Shown here one piece after another: positions 20,536 through 30,655 of a DNA stretch of 64,000 nucleotides. This DNA comes from Trichobilharzia regenti (taxonomy: Eukaryota > Platyhelminthes > Trematoda > Strigeidida > Schistosomatidae): contig OX235263.1 in assembly GCA_944472135.2 (NCBI GenBank), positions 13,995,517 to 14,059,516 on the forward strand, in the 5' to 3' direction. Every line of letters starts with the position of its first letter. Position 1 is the first letter of the stretch. The notes below the pieces were generated by a model that was not told the DNA's origin, searched no databases, and saw only the letters and a program-made list of their open reading frames with translations. Both the position numbers and the translations under genes were made by a program.

Positions 20536-21545
20536 GTATTATTATTATTTCCTTTTATTCCTAGAGGAACATAGGACTTCATCTGCGTACCTCCATTGCT
20601 CTCAGTCTTCTACCAATGTTTTCTCCCCGCTCCAAGTCTGCCCACACGCTTTGATTTCCTCTTCATATGACCTCCTCCAAGTCATCCTTGCACAGACGAC
20701 CAACTTGCCGCTTCCCTTTCGGGTTCCACTCGACGGCTTGGCTAGTGATGTTACTTGATGGTTTCCTCAGAGTACGGCCAGCCAATCCACCTCCATTTCT
20801 TCCTGCCTATTTGTTTCTTTTCTGGCCAGGCATCTGATCTTGAGCATTGAGCGAAGACAGCTGTTAATGAAAGTCTGTAGTTTGCTTGAGGTCCTCGTTT
20901 TGACGCGCCAAGTCTCTGATCCGTACAGTATCACTGACTGACCTCACATTGGAGTTGAGAATTCGGATGTTATTTTTGATGCTGAGTGATATTGACCTCC
21001 ACACAGACTTAAGAGTAATGAAAGCTTGTCTTACTTTTCCGATCCTTGCTTTGAAATCTTCATCAGTTCCTCCTGTAGCTGAAATGAAGTTTCCCAGGTG
21101 GATAGGTGAAGGAGGTTGTTTCTTTCAGGTTCCTCCCATTTATGCTGAATGTTGTCTGTTTTTGTTGCTGTTGGTGTTGGCCAGGAATCTTCATCACCTC
21201 TGTTTTATCTAGGTTCACCTGAAGTTCTATCTTCTCTGGATTTGTCTTCCACTGTCAACCTGTTGCTTTTCACTTGCATATCTTCCAGTTTGTGGGAAAT
21301 CAGACGTATATCATTGGAGAAGTTCAGATCCTTCAAGTATTTTGTGTGGGACGATTTTATGCCCGTTTACTCATTGCCCGCTGTTTGTCGCATTATCCAG
21401 TCTACTGCAATCAGGAAAATCATTGGCGATAGTAGGCAGCCTTGTCTCACTCCTGTTCTCACTTCAAAGGATTTCGTAAGTTTCCTTTTGTGGATTATTA
21501 GGCATGCAGCACTTTCGTAAAACTTGTCCATACTGTGTTGAATAG
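20536..21545 (-). mobile_element. RTE-A, RT to 3' tail
   Basis: The 3' tail ATTATTATT at 20538-20548 precedes CCTAGAGGAACATAGG. The minus strand continues through the C-terminal blocks to motif C near 21330, where DFADD has become NFSND, and ends at about 21540 near the QVIHNG region (TGGATTATTAGGCATGCAGC). 5'-truncated and dead. Confidence 0.82.
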
Positions 21546-22235
21546 TAATCGGGTAAAGCTGTGCTATATATCACTTTGAAGTGTAATGGCTCTACAGTGT
21601 TTCCTTTGGATGACCAGCAGGTTACCGATACCATCGCTTTTAATCTAGAGAGAAAGAGGACCTAGAAAAGCATCTCAACTTAACTTATTGGGAGGAGAGC
21701 GTCTCTTACGGACGGAACGACTCATCGATACCTTCTTTATTCTGAACACTACGTCTGAAATAATTTTATCTTTTCTAATTTTATCCTTATATTCATTTGT
21801 GTGTATGTGTGTGTGTGTGGCGGGGGGAGAACAGTTCACAGTAATTAAATACTCTCTGTCAAACAAGCCATATGTGTTTATCCCAAAACAATTTTCCCCT
21901 AGGCTGTACAATCATGCAAAACTAATAGTTTTTTCTACTTCATGTGTTTTATTGGAATGTGATTTAATTACCAAAGTGTATCGATTTTCTGAACAGTATT
22001 TTTTTCTGTCTGTTTAATTTGTCTATATGAAGGGATCCTTGAGAACAGTGTGTAACATGAATATATATTCTTGTCTTTAACAACATTATTGGTTACTTCT
22101 TAAATCAGAGGCTTTTGGGGATGTTAACAGTTAGAGGAAGGTATCTTGAAATAGGACGCCTGTCAAAACCACCGATATAATCATTCATTTTAAACTGTGA
22201 TTAGTGTTGTATCGCATGTTTTGCTAAGGGAATAG
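21546..22235. other. Unassigned stretch with a GT microsatellite
   Basis: Contains a GT-rich run at 21799-21822. The 109-codon plus frame across it owes its VCMCVCV stretch to that microsatellite. No element recognised. Confidence 0.5.
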
Positions 22236-22745
22236 TAAATGAAAGCCAGCTGGTAGAGAATTGTTCGGCGGAACATAAGGCTTCAAAAACACATCTACGC
22301 TTTGTTCTATTTTCTGCCGTCCTCTTCAGCTGGGTCCACGGTTCACCAAACTCTCTCATCTCTTCCTCACACGATCTCCTCCATATCACCCTTGCAGTGA
22401 AGACCCACTCGTCGCTTCGCATTCGGATTCCACTCGAGCAATGGCCTGCATTGCGTGCGATGTCATTCGCCGGCCTCCTCAAAGTATACCCGATCACTCC
22501 ATCTCCACTTTCTCCTACATATTTGTTGGGCAATGGGCTCCCGCCTGTTGGTTAGTTCCCATAGTCTCTTGTTCCTTATTCTTTCTGGCTGGCCATTTGA
22601 CTTTTATTATGGAGCCGACGAAGAGAGCTGTAGATGGAATTCTGCAACAGATTGTTGGAAATCCTTTTCGTGACACGCTGGCCAAGTTTCCGACCTGTAC
22701 AGTAATATATTCTGACTTTATAAACATGAAGGACGTCAGTTTACA
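22236..22745 (-). mobile_element. RTE-B-like 3' part
   Basis: The minus strand reads PNKYVGESGDGVIGYTLRRP, ITRQAI-like AMQAIARVESE, VGLHCKGDMEEIV and KRTAENRTKRRCVFEALCS, the C-terminal RTE blocks, up to the LYGSE-like region at 22700-22740. The tail beyond CGGAACATAAGGC is not kept. Confidence 0.75.
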
Positions 22746-23290
22746 GGCATCATCAATGTGATAAGTGATATACACATGGAGTAAGCATGTTTACAATTTT
22801 TCACTAAAACGGGATATATATATATAATCCTAGGCACCATTATTATTTCAATTTGTCGAAAACACGCACAACAACTGTAGTCGATATGGTAGGCTATTTA
22901 CAAAAGTACAAAAATGGCCTGTAAAACTTTAGTTAGTTTGTTCACAAGAATGTTTTAGCAAAATAATCCTCAAGAGGTTCACCGCAGCAGCTAGCATCCA
23001 GTTAAACATACAGAGAAGTATTAATGGATTTTCGATTCTTTTTGGCCAGGAACCAGAATGACTGCTACCCAATCCATACAAAGTGTCGGATGAAGCATGC
23101 GGGAGCAGAATATTTCCATCGAATGAGTCAGTGGGATTTGAAATGCAGCTGTCAGCATATTTTCATTACTTCTTAGACATCCAGGTTTATCGGTGTTGTA
23201 TCGGTAGTGGTTTGGATTCGTCAGCACGATCAACATATGGATGAATATCCAGATGTGCGCTACTGCTTGTTTGCCGCGTGAATTTAATTT
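22746..23290. other. Unassigned stretch
   Basis: An ATATAT run lies at 22814-22826. No element or gene recognised. Confidence 0.4.
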
Positions 23291-23299
23291 ATTCTATTT

Positions 23300-23590
23300 C
23301 GTGTATGGTTTGGTTATTTTACGATTTTGATATATTCCGCATAGTATCGATGTATACGTATGCTTTAAATGCATTACTTTGCTGATTAACGCCACCGTTG
23401 AGTATATACAACGGGAACTATATACCCCTACGACAAATAGAAGACAAAGAAAACTATAAAACTCAAGTTTCAAAGTCGTGTGATTACAATTGATATGATT
23501 ATGAATGGCAATAAATTTTGTTCGAAACCTTGTCATCCATTAAATAATACTGTTTCACTGTGTGATACATCTAATAAACAAATTAATATG
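23300..23590 (+). repeat. Repeat E, PLE terminal region
   Basis: Shares GATTATGAATGGCAATAAA, GTTCGAAACCTTGTCATCCA and AATAATACTGTTTCACTGTG with copies at 27290, 36540 (-), 37441, 39795 (-) and 40085. It looks like a PLE end because the same order, hairpin then a GTCATC block then an ATACTGT block, follows the PLE-2 stop at 4800. Confidence 0.65.
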
Positions 23591-23643
23591 GAATACAACG
23601 GGAACTGTAGATTTATATGATTTCTCGCCACTTTTGATGGAGC

Positions 23644-23835
23644 ACCACGGCATCGGTGGCACAATGCCGACCATGCATACGACAAGGGGTTCAATCCCCT
23701 ACCGACGCACACCTGATATCAATGGTCGGCCCGCAAAATTTTGGCTACCGATAACACATGCTGAAAATTCTATACTTGTACCCAAAAATACTGTGTGGAG
23801 CCAAGCTATATTCAAAATTAAAAAATTATAAAAAT
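23644..23835 (+). mobile_element. SINE-C, older copy
   Basis: The head has lost about 14 bases after the A box (GGTGGCACAATGCCGACCAT). The B-box region reads GGGTTCAATCCC. Body and AT-rich tail match the other SINE-C copies with more substitutions. Confidence 0.8.
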
Positions 23836-24405
23836 TCTTTTCTGAGAGCAGACTAGTTGGTATCAAATGATATTATTATCCGATTCCATGGATTCTCATC
23901 ATGTGTACACGCCTGCCTGAAATGACAATAGTTATCAATAATGACAATACATTACTTGATTATTTGAATGACAGTAGCCAAGAAAACATTATAAAATCAA
24001 CCCACCCGAAGTGTAAGCATTACAAATGGCTTTAGTTTAAGTTAACATGAATTTATTTCATTTCAAAATAGAAAAGGAGGGCTGAGCATGAAAGAAGAAA
24101 GAAAACAGAAAAATCTAGTAAACAGGGTCAGCTTGTTGGTACACATGGCAACTCAAGAAGTTTATAGTTCATCAGATTAAAACCCAACTCATTGAGCTGA
24201 AATCACGCACATGGATGATGAATCAATGTAATCAAAATGCAGTTACCAATGGAGTGAGAGATCGTTTACACTCTCCTTTCATATGTATAAGTTTGTTTTG
24301 AAACGTTTGTTTAAAATCTCTACACTTACACTGAAAATCGCCTCAGCAGATCGTAGTAAATTTGCCATCCTCCGTATGTTTGATATTTTGAAAGATGTGG
24401 AGATC
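23836..24405. other. Unassigned stretch
   Basis: No element or gene recognised. Confidence 0.4.
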
Positions 24406-24409
24406 TTGA

Positions 24410-24760
24410 TGAAGTGATCCGTATCAACAGGGTTGGTGTCTGTTTGTTGTACTTTGTGTATATCTGCGTCTTTTTAGGCATAATTGTCTTGGAGTATGCT
24501 CTGAAACAGTGGGTCAGAAGTCTTTATGTTTTTCCTTCCAATGTGCTTGCTCCCGCAGTTGCACGTAGATTTATAAACGCAGATGGAGGCGGAATCAGTA
24601 GGGTACTTACCTAGTTTGTATTGGTTTATAGAACATGCGGTGCTGTGTAGTGTCATAAGCTTAAATGGAAGGGAGCACCTTTTGTTGATCCTTTCATTCT
24701 CTTTTCAATCTTTTGTGATACTGCCTTGCCTTCTTTCAACAGTTGGATGTTTTTTTCTTA
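24410..24760 (-). pseudogene. PLE-1 GIY-YIG fragment
   Basis: Minus strand: KGAPFHL, then after a shift LHSTACSINQYKLGKYPTDS and SICVYKSTCNCGSKHIGR, the GIY-YIG core with HIG for YIG. Parallels 40933-41157. Confidence 0.75.
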
Positions 24761-25462
24761 TCATTTTTCTTTGCTGCTATACTTTTGGATAAATCCATTT
24801 GGATACCAATTTTTCCTTAGACACTTTTCAACAAAGCTTAATTTTTCTTTCACCTTGTTAGACAAACATTGCATAACATTTGATTAATTTTTAGTGCCGA
24901 TTTTGTGAATAACCGACATCTGTTAGAGGAGTATTCAGAGAACATGAGAGTATTGGCCAGCTATTACGTTGCATCTTGTACTTACACTTGAATTAATCAG
25001 AAATCAAATCTTTCAGAATAATAACTGAGTGTATTAATAATTCAACCATTGCAATGGAGCTCGTTAATCCATGAACTTCTACTTTTGTCCTTTCCAGATA
25101 CAGTGACACCACCAAACGATTGCACTTGTAAGTAACTGCTTTACACCCAACGTGAAAATAATCAGTAGGAGTCATGAGGGAAGACTTTTTGAATAGTCTC
25201 AAATGAAGACTAAATATAACTATCAAATGATCTTCAGTTGTCAATTATTCTCAAAGTGGTGTGATTTTGTGTCGAAATCTAAATTAAAATGATTTAGACA
25301 GTTTGTTGTTACTACAAGAATCTTGGATAGCAAAATGATAGTTTCAGTTGTAAATCAGAGAAATGAGGGAGTTTGTTGTGTGGAAAGTGATGGCTGACAT
25401 GAAATGAAGATGAAAAACAGACTGTGAACAATTTGTGTAAATCACAATTTCAATATAAGTTT
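24761..25462. other. Unassigned, with a SINE-B scrap
   Basis: 24908-24970 is a degraded minus-strand SINE-B 3' part (GACATCTGTTAGAG, GAGAGTATTGGCCAGCTATT). The rest is unassigned. Confidence 0.5.
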
Positions 25463-25675
25463 TAATTGGTTGAAGGATTTCATCATGAGCTGACATCCAT
25501 TAGGAAACCATTGGAAAACTTTGGAGTACTGGACAGCTGTTTCGTCAGCCTAGTCTGGGGCTGTCCATTACTCCTAGGTTTTACAGTGTTTCTCTAACGG
25601 ATGTCAGCTTATGTTGAAATTCTCCAACCAATCAAACTACAAAAATTCCCTACAAAAACGAATACTTGTAAGTTT
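25463..25675. mobile_element. SINE-B inverted pair
   Basis: 25463-25552 is a minus-strand 3' part running through the hammerhead 3' side (GTACTGGACAGCTGTTTCGT, i.e. cleavage site plus GAAA). 25553-25675 is a plus-strand 3' part starting GCTGTCCATTACTCC, just upstream of the equivalent cleavage site. The pair therefore meets next to the ribozyme cleavage point, with both heads missing. Confidence 0.75.
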
Positions 25676-26380
25676 TTATATTTTGCAAACACCTTAAATA
25701 ATTTGTCAAATACTACCACAACGTAGAAACCCCTTATAGAGTTATACAACAGAAAATATGTCTAGCAAAGGGAAATCTTTTTCAGTGACATCATTCACAA
25801 GCTGTACAATGGTATTTCTTCTGCATGAAGTACAGTTCACTTCTGATATTAATCTGCGAGTATACTACTCCTTTTAAATCAACATACCATCTGACTATAA
25901 AACACGAATAAGATTTGATGCCTTACATACCGAAGTTATCTAGGAGAACTGACTTCAATCTCCATTTTTCCCCACGTATTTCTGACCCGTTCAGCACAGA
26001 TCTAGGTTGTTTTTGTTGATGCAACGACAGTATTTCCGTATTTCCTAATATGCTGCATTGAATAACTAGTTTGTAGATTTTTCCCACTGATTTAATTTGA
26101 AATGACATCAGAGACTACTCTGAGACAACCTGGCGAGTTCATCAGTTTTATCACTGATAAGAACAAATTCGACTAGGCCATAACTTAAGCGTGATTTCAT
26201 AACGGCAACAATCAACAGCGCTATGTACATATACCCATAGACTTGGATTCATGTTTCCATGTAGGGCTGAGATGTAGTGTAACGCAACCACCTTTCCGTC
26301 CAACATGCAAAGGGCATATCAAAAACACAGCAAGGTGCTCAAAACTCTTTGAGATTCATTGGAATATATGCCATTATTAT
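25676..26380. other. Unassigned stretch
   Basis: No element or gene recognised; small frames only. Confidence 0.4.
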
Positions 26381-26383
26381 TGT

Positions 26384-26735
26384 AACGACAGAAGACAAGG
26401 GCCAGTCAACAGATCGTTTGTTGAGAAAATCAAGAGGCGTTTATAGATTTCTATGTACATTATTATTAGCGTTATTGTTAGCAGAAACGCAACGTCTTCT
26501 GATTGGTTGTTTTCCTGCTGAAGGTTATTCTGTACTCCTTGTGACCGTTTCTTAGAAAGTAAGACCATATATCTGCGAACGGTATTTCCAAACGTTAAGT
26601 CTGCTGTGAATGGTTGGTGAGTTCCTCAAGGTTAAGCTTCGCTACTGTTTTTTCGCATGACCCTGATTCAAGACATGAAGACTGACGTCAATTTTTGTCT
26701 ACAGTTTTGGCTTGCAGCCAGCTGTCACCATAATA
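26384..26735 (+). repeat. Repeat R1, second copy
   Basis: Matches 3140-3462 along its length, including GTCTTCTGATTGGTTGTTTT and the GCAGCCAGCTGTCACCA end. Unclassified. Confidence 0.6.
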
Positions 26736-26924
26736 TTTCTCACCTTACTAGGGTTAACCTAATCTAGATTTCGCTAGGTTTTTTATGATTTGCTAGCCTA
26801 ACTGACGTGGTTCTACTACTTTGACCTATGCATTTAACTTGATAAAAATTAAAGGTAGGGTATTAGATAAACCGAGTTGTTTCGTTTAATTGTCTTCACA
26901 GGATTGATTCTTTAACCGACAAGC

Positions 26925-27285
26925 TTATTTACAATTGCGTCTGTGTATTTGAATGCCAGCCAGTTTTATTTCTGCTTTGTAAAGAATTCTCCGTAAGTTC
27001 TCCGAGGTTCCTTCCTTGTGTGGAATTATGACTGATGATTTAAATTTCCAATTGTTGGTGTTGCCATTATCCTGCGTATATCTGATACACATGTCGTCAT
27101 TAGTATTATTATTATCACTATCATTATCACTACTATTATTATTGATTTTGTTTTTACATTTCCCTATATACTTTCTGAATAATTTATCAGGGTAATTATT
27201 AAGCTTCTTCAAGGTACTTTTACATGACTCACTGATTTTCTTCCCTAGATTTCCTTGATACTGGTTAGATTTTGTGCCTTAAAAT
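26925..27285 (-). pseudogene. PLE linker region (PLE-2-like)
   Basis: Open for 95 codons at 26925-27212: KKLNNYPDKLFRKYIGKCKN, an Asn/Asp/Ser-rich linker, then IPHKEGTSENLRRILYKAEI. This matches the PLE-2 segment KPYKEWTSETLRSILNKIRI just before the GIY-YIG domain. Neither RT motifs nor the nuclease remain. Confidence 0.7.
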
Positions 27286-27289
27286 CGAA

Positions 27290-27564
27290 TATTATGGAGT
27301 GGAGTGAGGGAAAGATTGATAAGGAAGCTCCATATATGAAATCAATTTAAAATAGTCGCAATAAAAATGCATCAACACGTGTTCCGAACATCTGGTTAAC
27401 TCTACTGACACGATGACGAACAGAAAGGAATAAAGAAAACTACAGATCAAAAGTTTCGAAGCTTTGTTACAATTAATATGACTACATACACTAATGAATG
27501 GTGTTCTAAACTTTTTCATCCAGTAAATAATACTGTCTCACTGTGTAATATATATATATATATA
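27290..27564 (+). repeat. Repeat E (PLE terminal), ending in a TA run
   Basis: Repeat E blocks including CATCCAGTAAATAATACTGT and CACTGTGTAATATA. A TA microsatellite follows at 27545-27564. Confidence 0.6.
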
Positions 27565-27659
27565 AATCAATGTTAAATTACTTATAACTCCTTTCCAGTG
27601 GTACACGCTGCCCTATGACTTCCCCTAATCTTGAAATGAGGCATAACTATTCTTTAATT

Positions 27660-27840
27660 CAATTCTAGATTTTCTCGTCGACTGATTGAACCAAACTGCT
27701 CGGTCTCAGGTTGACACGCCGGCCTTTTGTGCAGATGCTTCGACGATGCTGGGCATTTGATTAGTATAGAATTATTGGATGGTGGCTAGCAGTGGAATCC
27801 AGGACAATGCGCATTTCGTCCTATTCGGGACTCGTCAACG
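27660..27840 (-). mobile_element. SINE-Sm (Sm-alpha-like) tandem junction with hammerhead
   Basis: On the minus strand: hammerhead (27838 to about 27781), then the 3' end GCTAGCCACCATCC, then the start of a next unit (GAGACCGAGCAGTTTGG, TCAGTCGACGAGAAAATCTA), which in the 60722 copy lies upstream of the tRNA head. So this piece spans a unit-to-unit junction, as in a tandem array. Confidence 0.75.
27781..27838 (-). ncRNA. Hammerhead ribozyme, one core base changed
   Basis: Minus strand: core TTGACGA (27838-27832), i.e. CUGANGA with position C3 changed to U; stem II GTCCC.AATAGGAC; GAAA (27817-27814); minimal stem III ATGCGCAT; cleavage triplet GTC (27805-27803); helix I 3' strand CTGGATTCC. 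The upstream helix I strand is replaced by other sequence at 27839. C3 pairs with G8 in active hammerheads, so cleavage is unlikely. The motif is the known schistosome Sm-alpha type. Confidence 0.85.
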
Positions 27841-28030
27841 GGAAAATTTAAAATTGAATTAAATAATTAATGCGACTCAATACACAAGATGTGGCTCGTT
27901 TGGCCCAAGTTGTCTAGCGAATAACTATGAGAACTGGGTCGGAGTCTCGTTGGGAACATCATCACTCTCTGCGGAATGCAGGTACATCCAGATGACAAGT
28001 CCACTGCTAGTCAGCATCCGCCAATTAATT
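27841..28030 (+). mobile_element. SINE-Sm unit with the ribozyme deleted
   Basis: Leader AAATTGAATTAAATAATTAA, A-box-like TGGCCCAAGTTGTCTAGCG, B-box-like CTGGGTCGGAGTCTC, GGGAACATCATCACT, then GGAATGCAGGTACATCCAGA. After GATGACAAGTCC the sequence jumps to ACTGCTAGTCAGCATC. About 36 bases holding GAAA, stem III and the cleavage site are missing between two TCC triplets. Confidence 0.8.
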
Positions 28031-28790
28031 CCCAGAAAAATATTCTCTTTCGCATCTTATCAACAAAATGAGAACAATAATAACATCATTTTTTTTTTAA
28101 ACCGATTCATTATGAAAGTTATTCAGTCGCATAATTAGCGGTGTACCATTTTATTAGAGAATTCGTTTGCATCATTTGATTTTACCTCATTAATGCATGT
28201 GCATGCACTTCTGTTATTCTTCTGTCTGCCTTGTTGTTATATGGAGAAAGGCAGAGGAAAAGAAAAGTGACACTAAGTGATTTTTATGTTTTTGTCGAGT
28301 TTCACCGTTTTTTTGTAATTCTTATCTCTGTTGAGATTAATTTTTTTCGTCAATTTTGTTGTTGTTATTTTTCCCTGTTCTAACTAATTAAACAGCAGGA
28401 TCTCTCATTAGATATTTTTTTCGGTGCATGCGCTTGTATTTTAACGTCACATCGTGTATATTTCAATTAGTTATGCAATAATGTTAGATGGGTAAACTTT
28501 TCCATAGTTATTACTATGAATTATAATAAAACAGTTGATAAATTTAGCAGATAATAAAACTATATTTGTTGATCCTTGAAAGCTGAAAACCCATAAAGAA
28601 ATGTAGGAAAAAGGAAATCTGAATAACGTGTATTAACAAGTAACAATTTCAAGTTACCTTGCGCCAGTGAGGAGTACTAAAATAGTCATCTAGTGTTCGT
28701 TCAAGCTTTACCAGTATCACTGATTTTGTAACGAACAAAACAGACTGGTTGTAGTCTGAAAGCAGGTAAACAATCTTTGCGTCATACTGT
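28031..28790. other. Unassigned stretch
   Basis: AT-rich with poly-T runs; no element or gene recognised. Confidence 0.45.
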
Positions 28791-28792
28791 AT

Positions 28793-29036
28793 ATTATTAT
28801 TCCTTCAAGTTCACAGTAGAACATAGGGGTCTTCAAGCTAGAGGCTTCAAGTTTTGGTAGCAGAGATGTTTATTTTTACTGGGATGGGGTTGCTAGCCGC
28901 ATGCCTAGCCTTCCCTCTTTACCAGTCTTATTACTAGCTCAGAGATGTGAAAAAGTGAGTCGGCCAGGGTTCGAACCCCGAACCACATGAAATGTAGTTG
29001 GTGATCGTTCTACCTTTGTCCCACCCACGCACATAC
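28793..29036 (-). mobile_element. SINE-D, second copy
   Basis: Minus strand: B box GGGTTCGAACCCTGG, a body with CATCCCAGTAAAAATAAAC, paired CTTGAAGCC/GCTTGAAG blocks, then CCCCTATGTTCTACTGTGAA and AAGGAATAATAATA. The 3' end is even more RTE-like than at 18530 because the ATAATA tail is present. Confidence 0.75.
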
Positions 29037-29039
29037 TAC

Positions 29040-29728
29040 TGTATATCTGACTTAAAGTTCCTTGAGACAGGCGCAGACAAGAAATGCTCCAAAGACAGCA
29101 AAAGGATGGGTACTCGCCAATAGATCTAAATGGTTCTATTCAGCAATAAGAACATCTAAAACTTATAATCACCTCAAAAATGCCTTTGAGCAGCTACACA
29201 GTGAAGAGAATTTTCAAGCACAAAACCGAAATTCAACTGTAAGAAGTACCTTAGAATAAATTAGAGTATTGTAATTACTTTATCCTTAATAAGTGAAATG
29301 TGCTTGTTAGAAGTACTACTAACAGTATCACTTTTGGAAAGATTTTGAAAATGAACACAGCAGTCAATGGCTTATCTCAATGTCTCTCTTACAAAGCTTA
29401 CCTCTCTTGTACTCCATCGCATTGATAAACAACGGGACCACTTATCGCACTATTCCAATCTCGATAAGACCCTCAGCAAACGTGTACACAGATTTCTATT
29501 ACGATAGTTGTTTTATAGACATTTCGCTACTAAGAATAAGGTATGATAAATTGGGCGAAAAAAGAATTTTTCGAAATCCAACTGCGGATTAATTTAATAA
29601 GCTTGTCAAATTACGAAATAATTTTTTTTGTGTTAATGTAAACAAAGACTATATTCTTGTGGTAGAGGAATGTCTATTAGTTAGTCATTTGATAGGGAAG
29701 ATTAATATTAGTAATAATAATGGTGAGA
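29040..29728. other. Unassigned, two small plus-strand frames
   Basis: 29062-29259 (65 codons, Lys/Asn/Ser rich) and 29380-29592 (70 codons) are open but match no family I recognise and have no clear splice or promoter context. Confidence 0.35.
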
Positions 29729-29729
29729 T

Positions 29730-30035
29730 ATTATTATTGTCTTCTTTAGTTCCTAAAAGAACATAGGACTTCGGCTGCACGTCTCCATTGCGTTCGGTTC
29801 TCCGTCAACACATTCACTTGGCTCCAGTTCTAATCACATTCTTTCATCACCTCCTCACACGACCTCCTACATGTCACCCTACCCTCGCACTGACGACCAA
29901 CTTGCCGATTGCCGTTCAGGTTGCACTCAAGCGATGGCCTGGCTTGGGATGTCACTCACTTGGTGGTTTGTTTTCTAAGAGCATGGTCAATCAACCTCCA
30001 TTTCTGCTACTGCTAAGCTTTTTTTACAAATTACT
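29730..30035 (-). mobile_element. RTE-A 3' end
   Basis: ATTATTATT at 29728-29738, CTAAAAGAACATAGGAC, then the C-terminal blocks (EEVMKE, GRQFECNLNGN, ITSQAIA) to about 30035, where a plus-strand PLE-2 end begins. Confidence 0.78.
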
Positions 30036-30049
30036 TATCTTCTTGGCGT

Positions 30050-30430
30050 CACCAATTGCACTGCATGCATTAACACACAACCATAAAATGGCATGATGAA
30101 AGAGGGTTAAAATTCTGAAAAAATAGTCTAGGTAGGTTGTCAGAGACAGAGAGGTTGATTATTTAATCCTTGTTCGTCGAGTCCACACTCAACACGTGCA
30201 ATAGGAATCACTCATCACTCATACCGGAAATATGGAAAATTCTACTCCCAACCAAGTGAAGCTGTGAAAAATGATGGAATTATATAAACAAAGTTAGAAA
30301 GTTGTGTGAGTAATGCTTTGATATGATTATGAGCAATAGTAATAAATTCTACTGGAAATGTGGTCATCAGTAAATATTACTGTATAACAGTGTGAGCTTT
30401 TATTAAAATAAAGTGTACCCATATTGGAAG
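30050..30430 (+). mobile_element. PLE-2 C-terminus and 3' end
   Basis: Begins in the coding end (IALHALTHNHKMA, matching IAVHALTHNHTIE at 4533) and continues through the equivalent of the 4680-4928 noncoding end, including GAAATGTGGTCATCAGTAAA and ATTACTGTATAACA. Confidence 0.78.
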
Positions 30431-30464
30431 TCTTTCATGTATTAATTTCTTCCTACATTTACCT

Positions 30465-30655
30465 CAAAAGCGTCAGTGGAACAACGATAAAATACTCGCC
30501 TACCAAGGAGGTGGTTCGGGGTTCGATCCCCGGCTACCGACTCACTACTTTACCTCTCTAAGGCAGCAATAAAACAGGCTATCAACCCCATCCCGTAAAA
30601 ATAAAATACCGTGCAATCGAAATTTTAAGTCTCTAGCTTGAAGACCTATTTTTCA
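30465..30655 (+). mobile_element. SINE-D, plus copy
   Basis: Head GCGTCAGTGGAACAACGATA, B box GGTTCGATCCC (30520-30530), CATCCCGTAAAAATAAAATA and TCTAGCTTGAAGACCTAT. The RTE-like end is degraded here. Confidence 0.7.

Noticed and set aside
21688..22017. 109-codon plus-strand gene with a Cys-rich stretch
   Set aside because: The VCMCVCV segment is a GT microsatellite; no other support.
25923..26108. RTE fragment on the minus strand (HQQKQPRSVLNGSEIRGE)
   Set aside because: Superficial likeness to the RTE LHQQQQ and GSETWR blocks, but their order and spacing do not agree with any copy.
29062..29259. Small plus-strand coding gene
   Set aside because: 65 codons with no recognised similarity, signal or neighbour context; left as unassigned.
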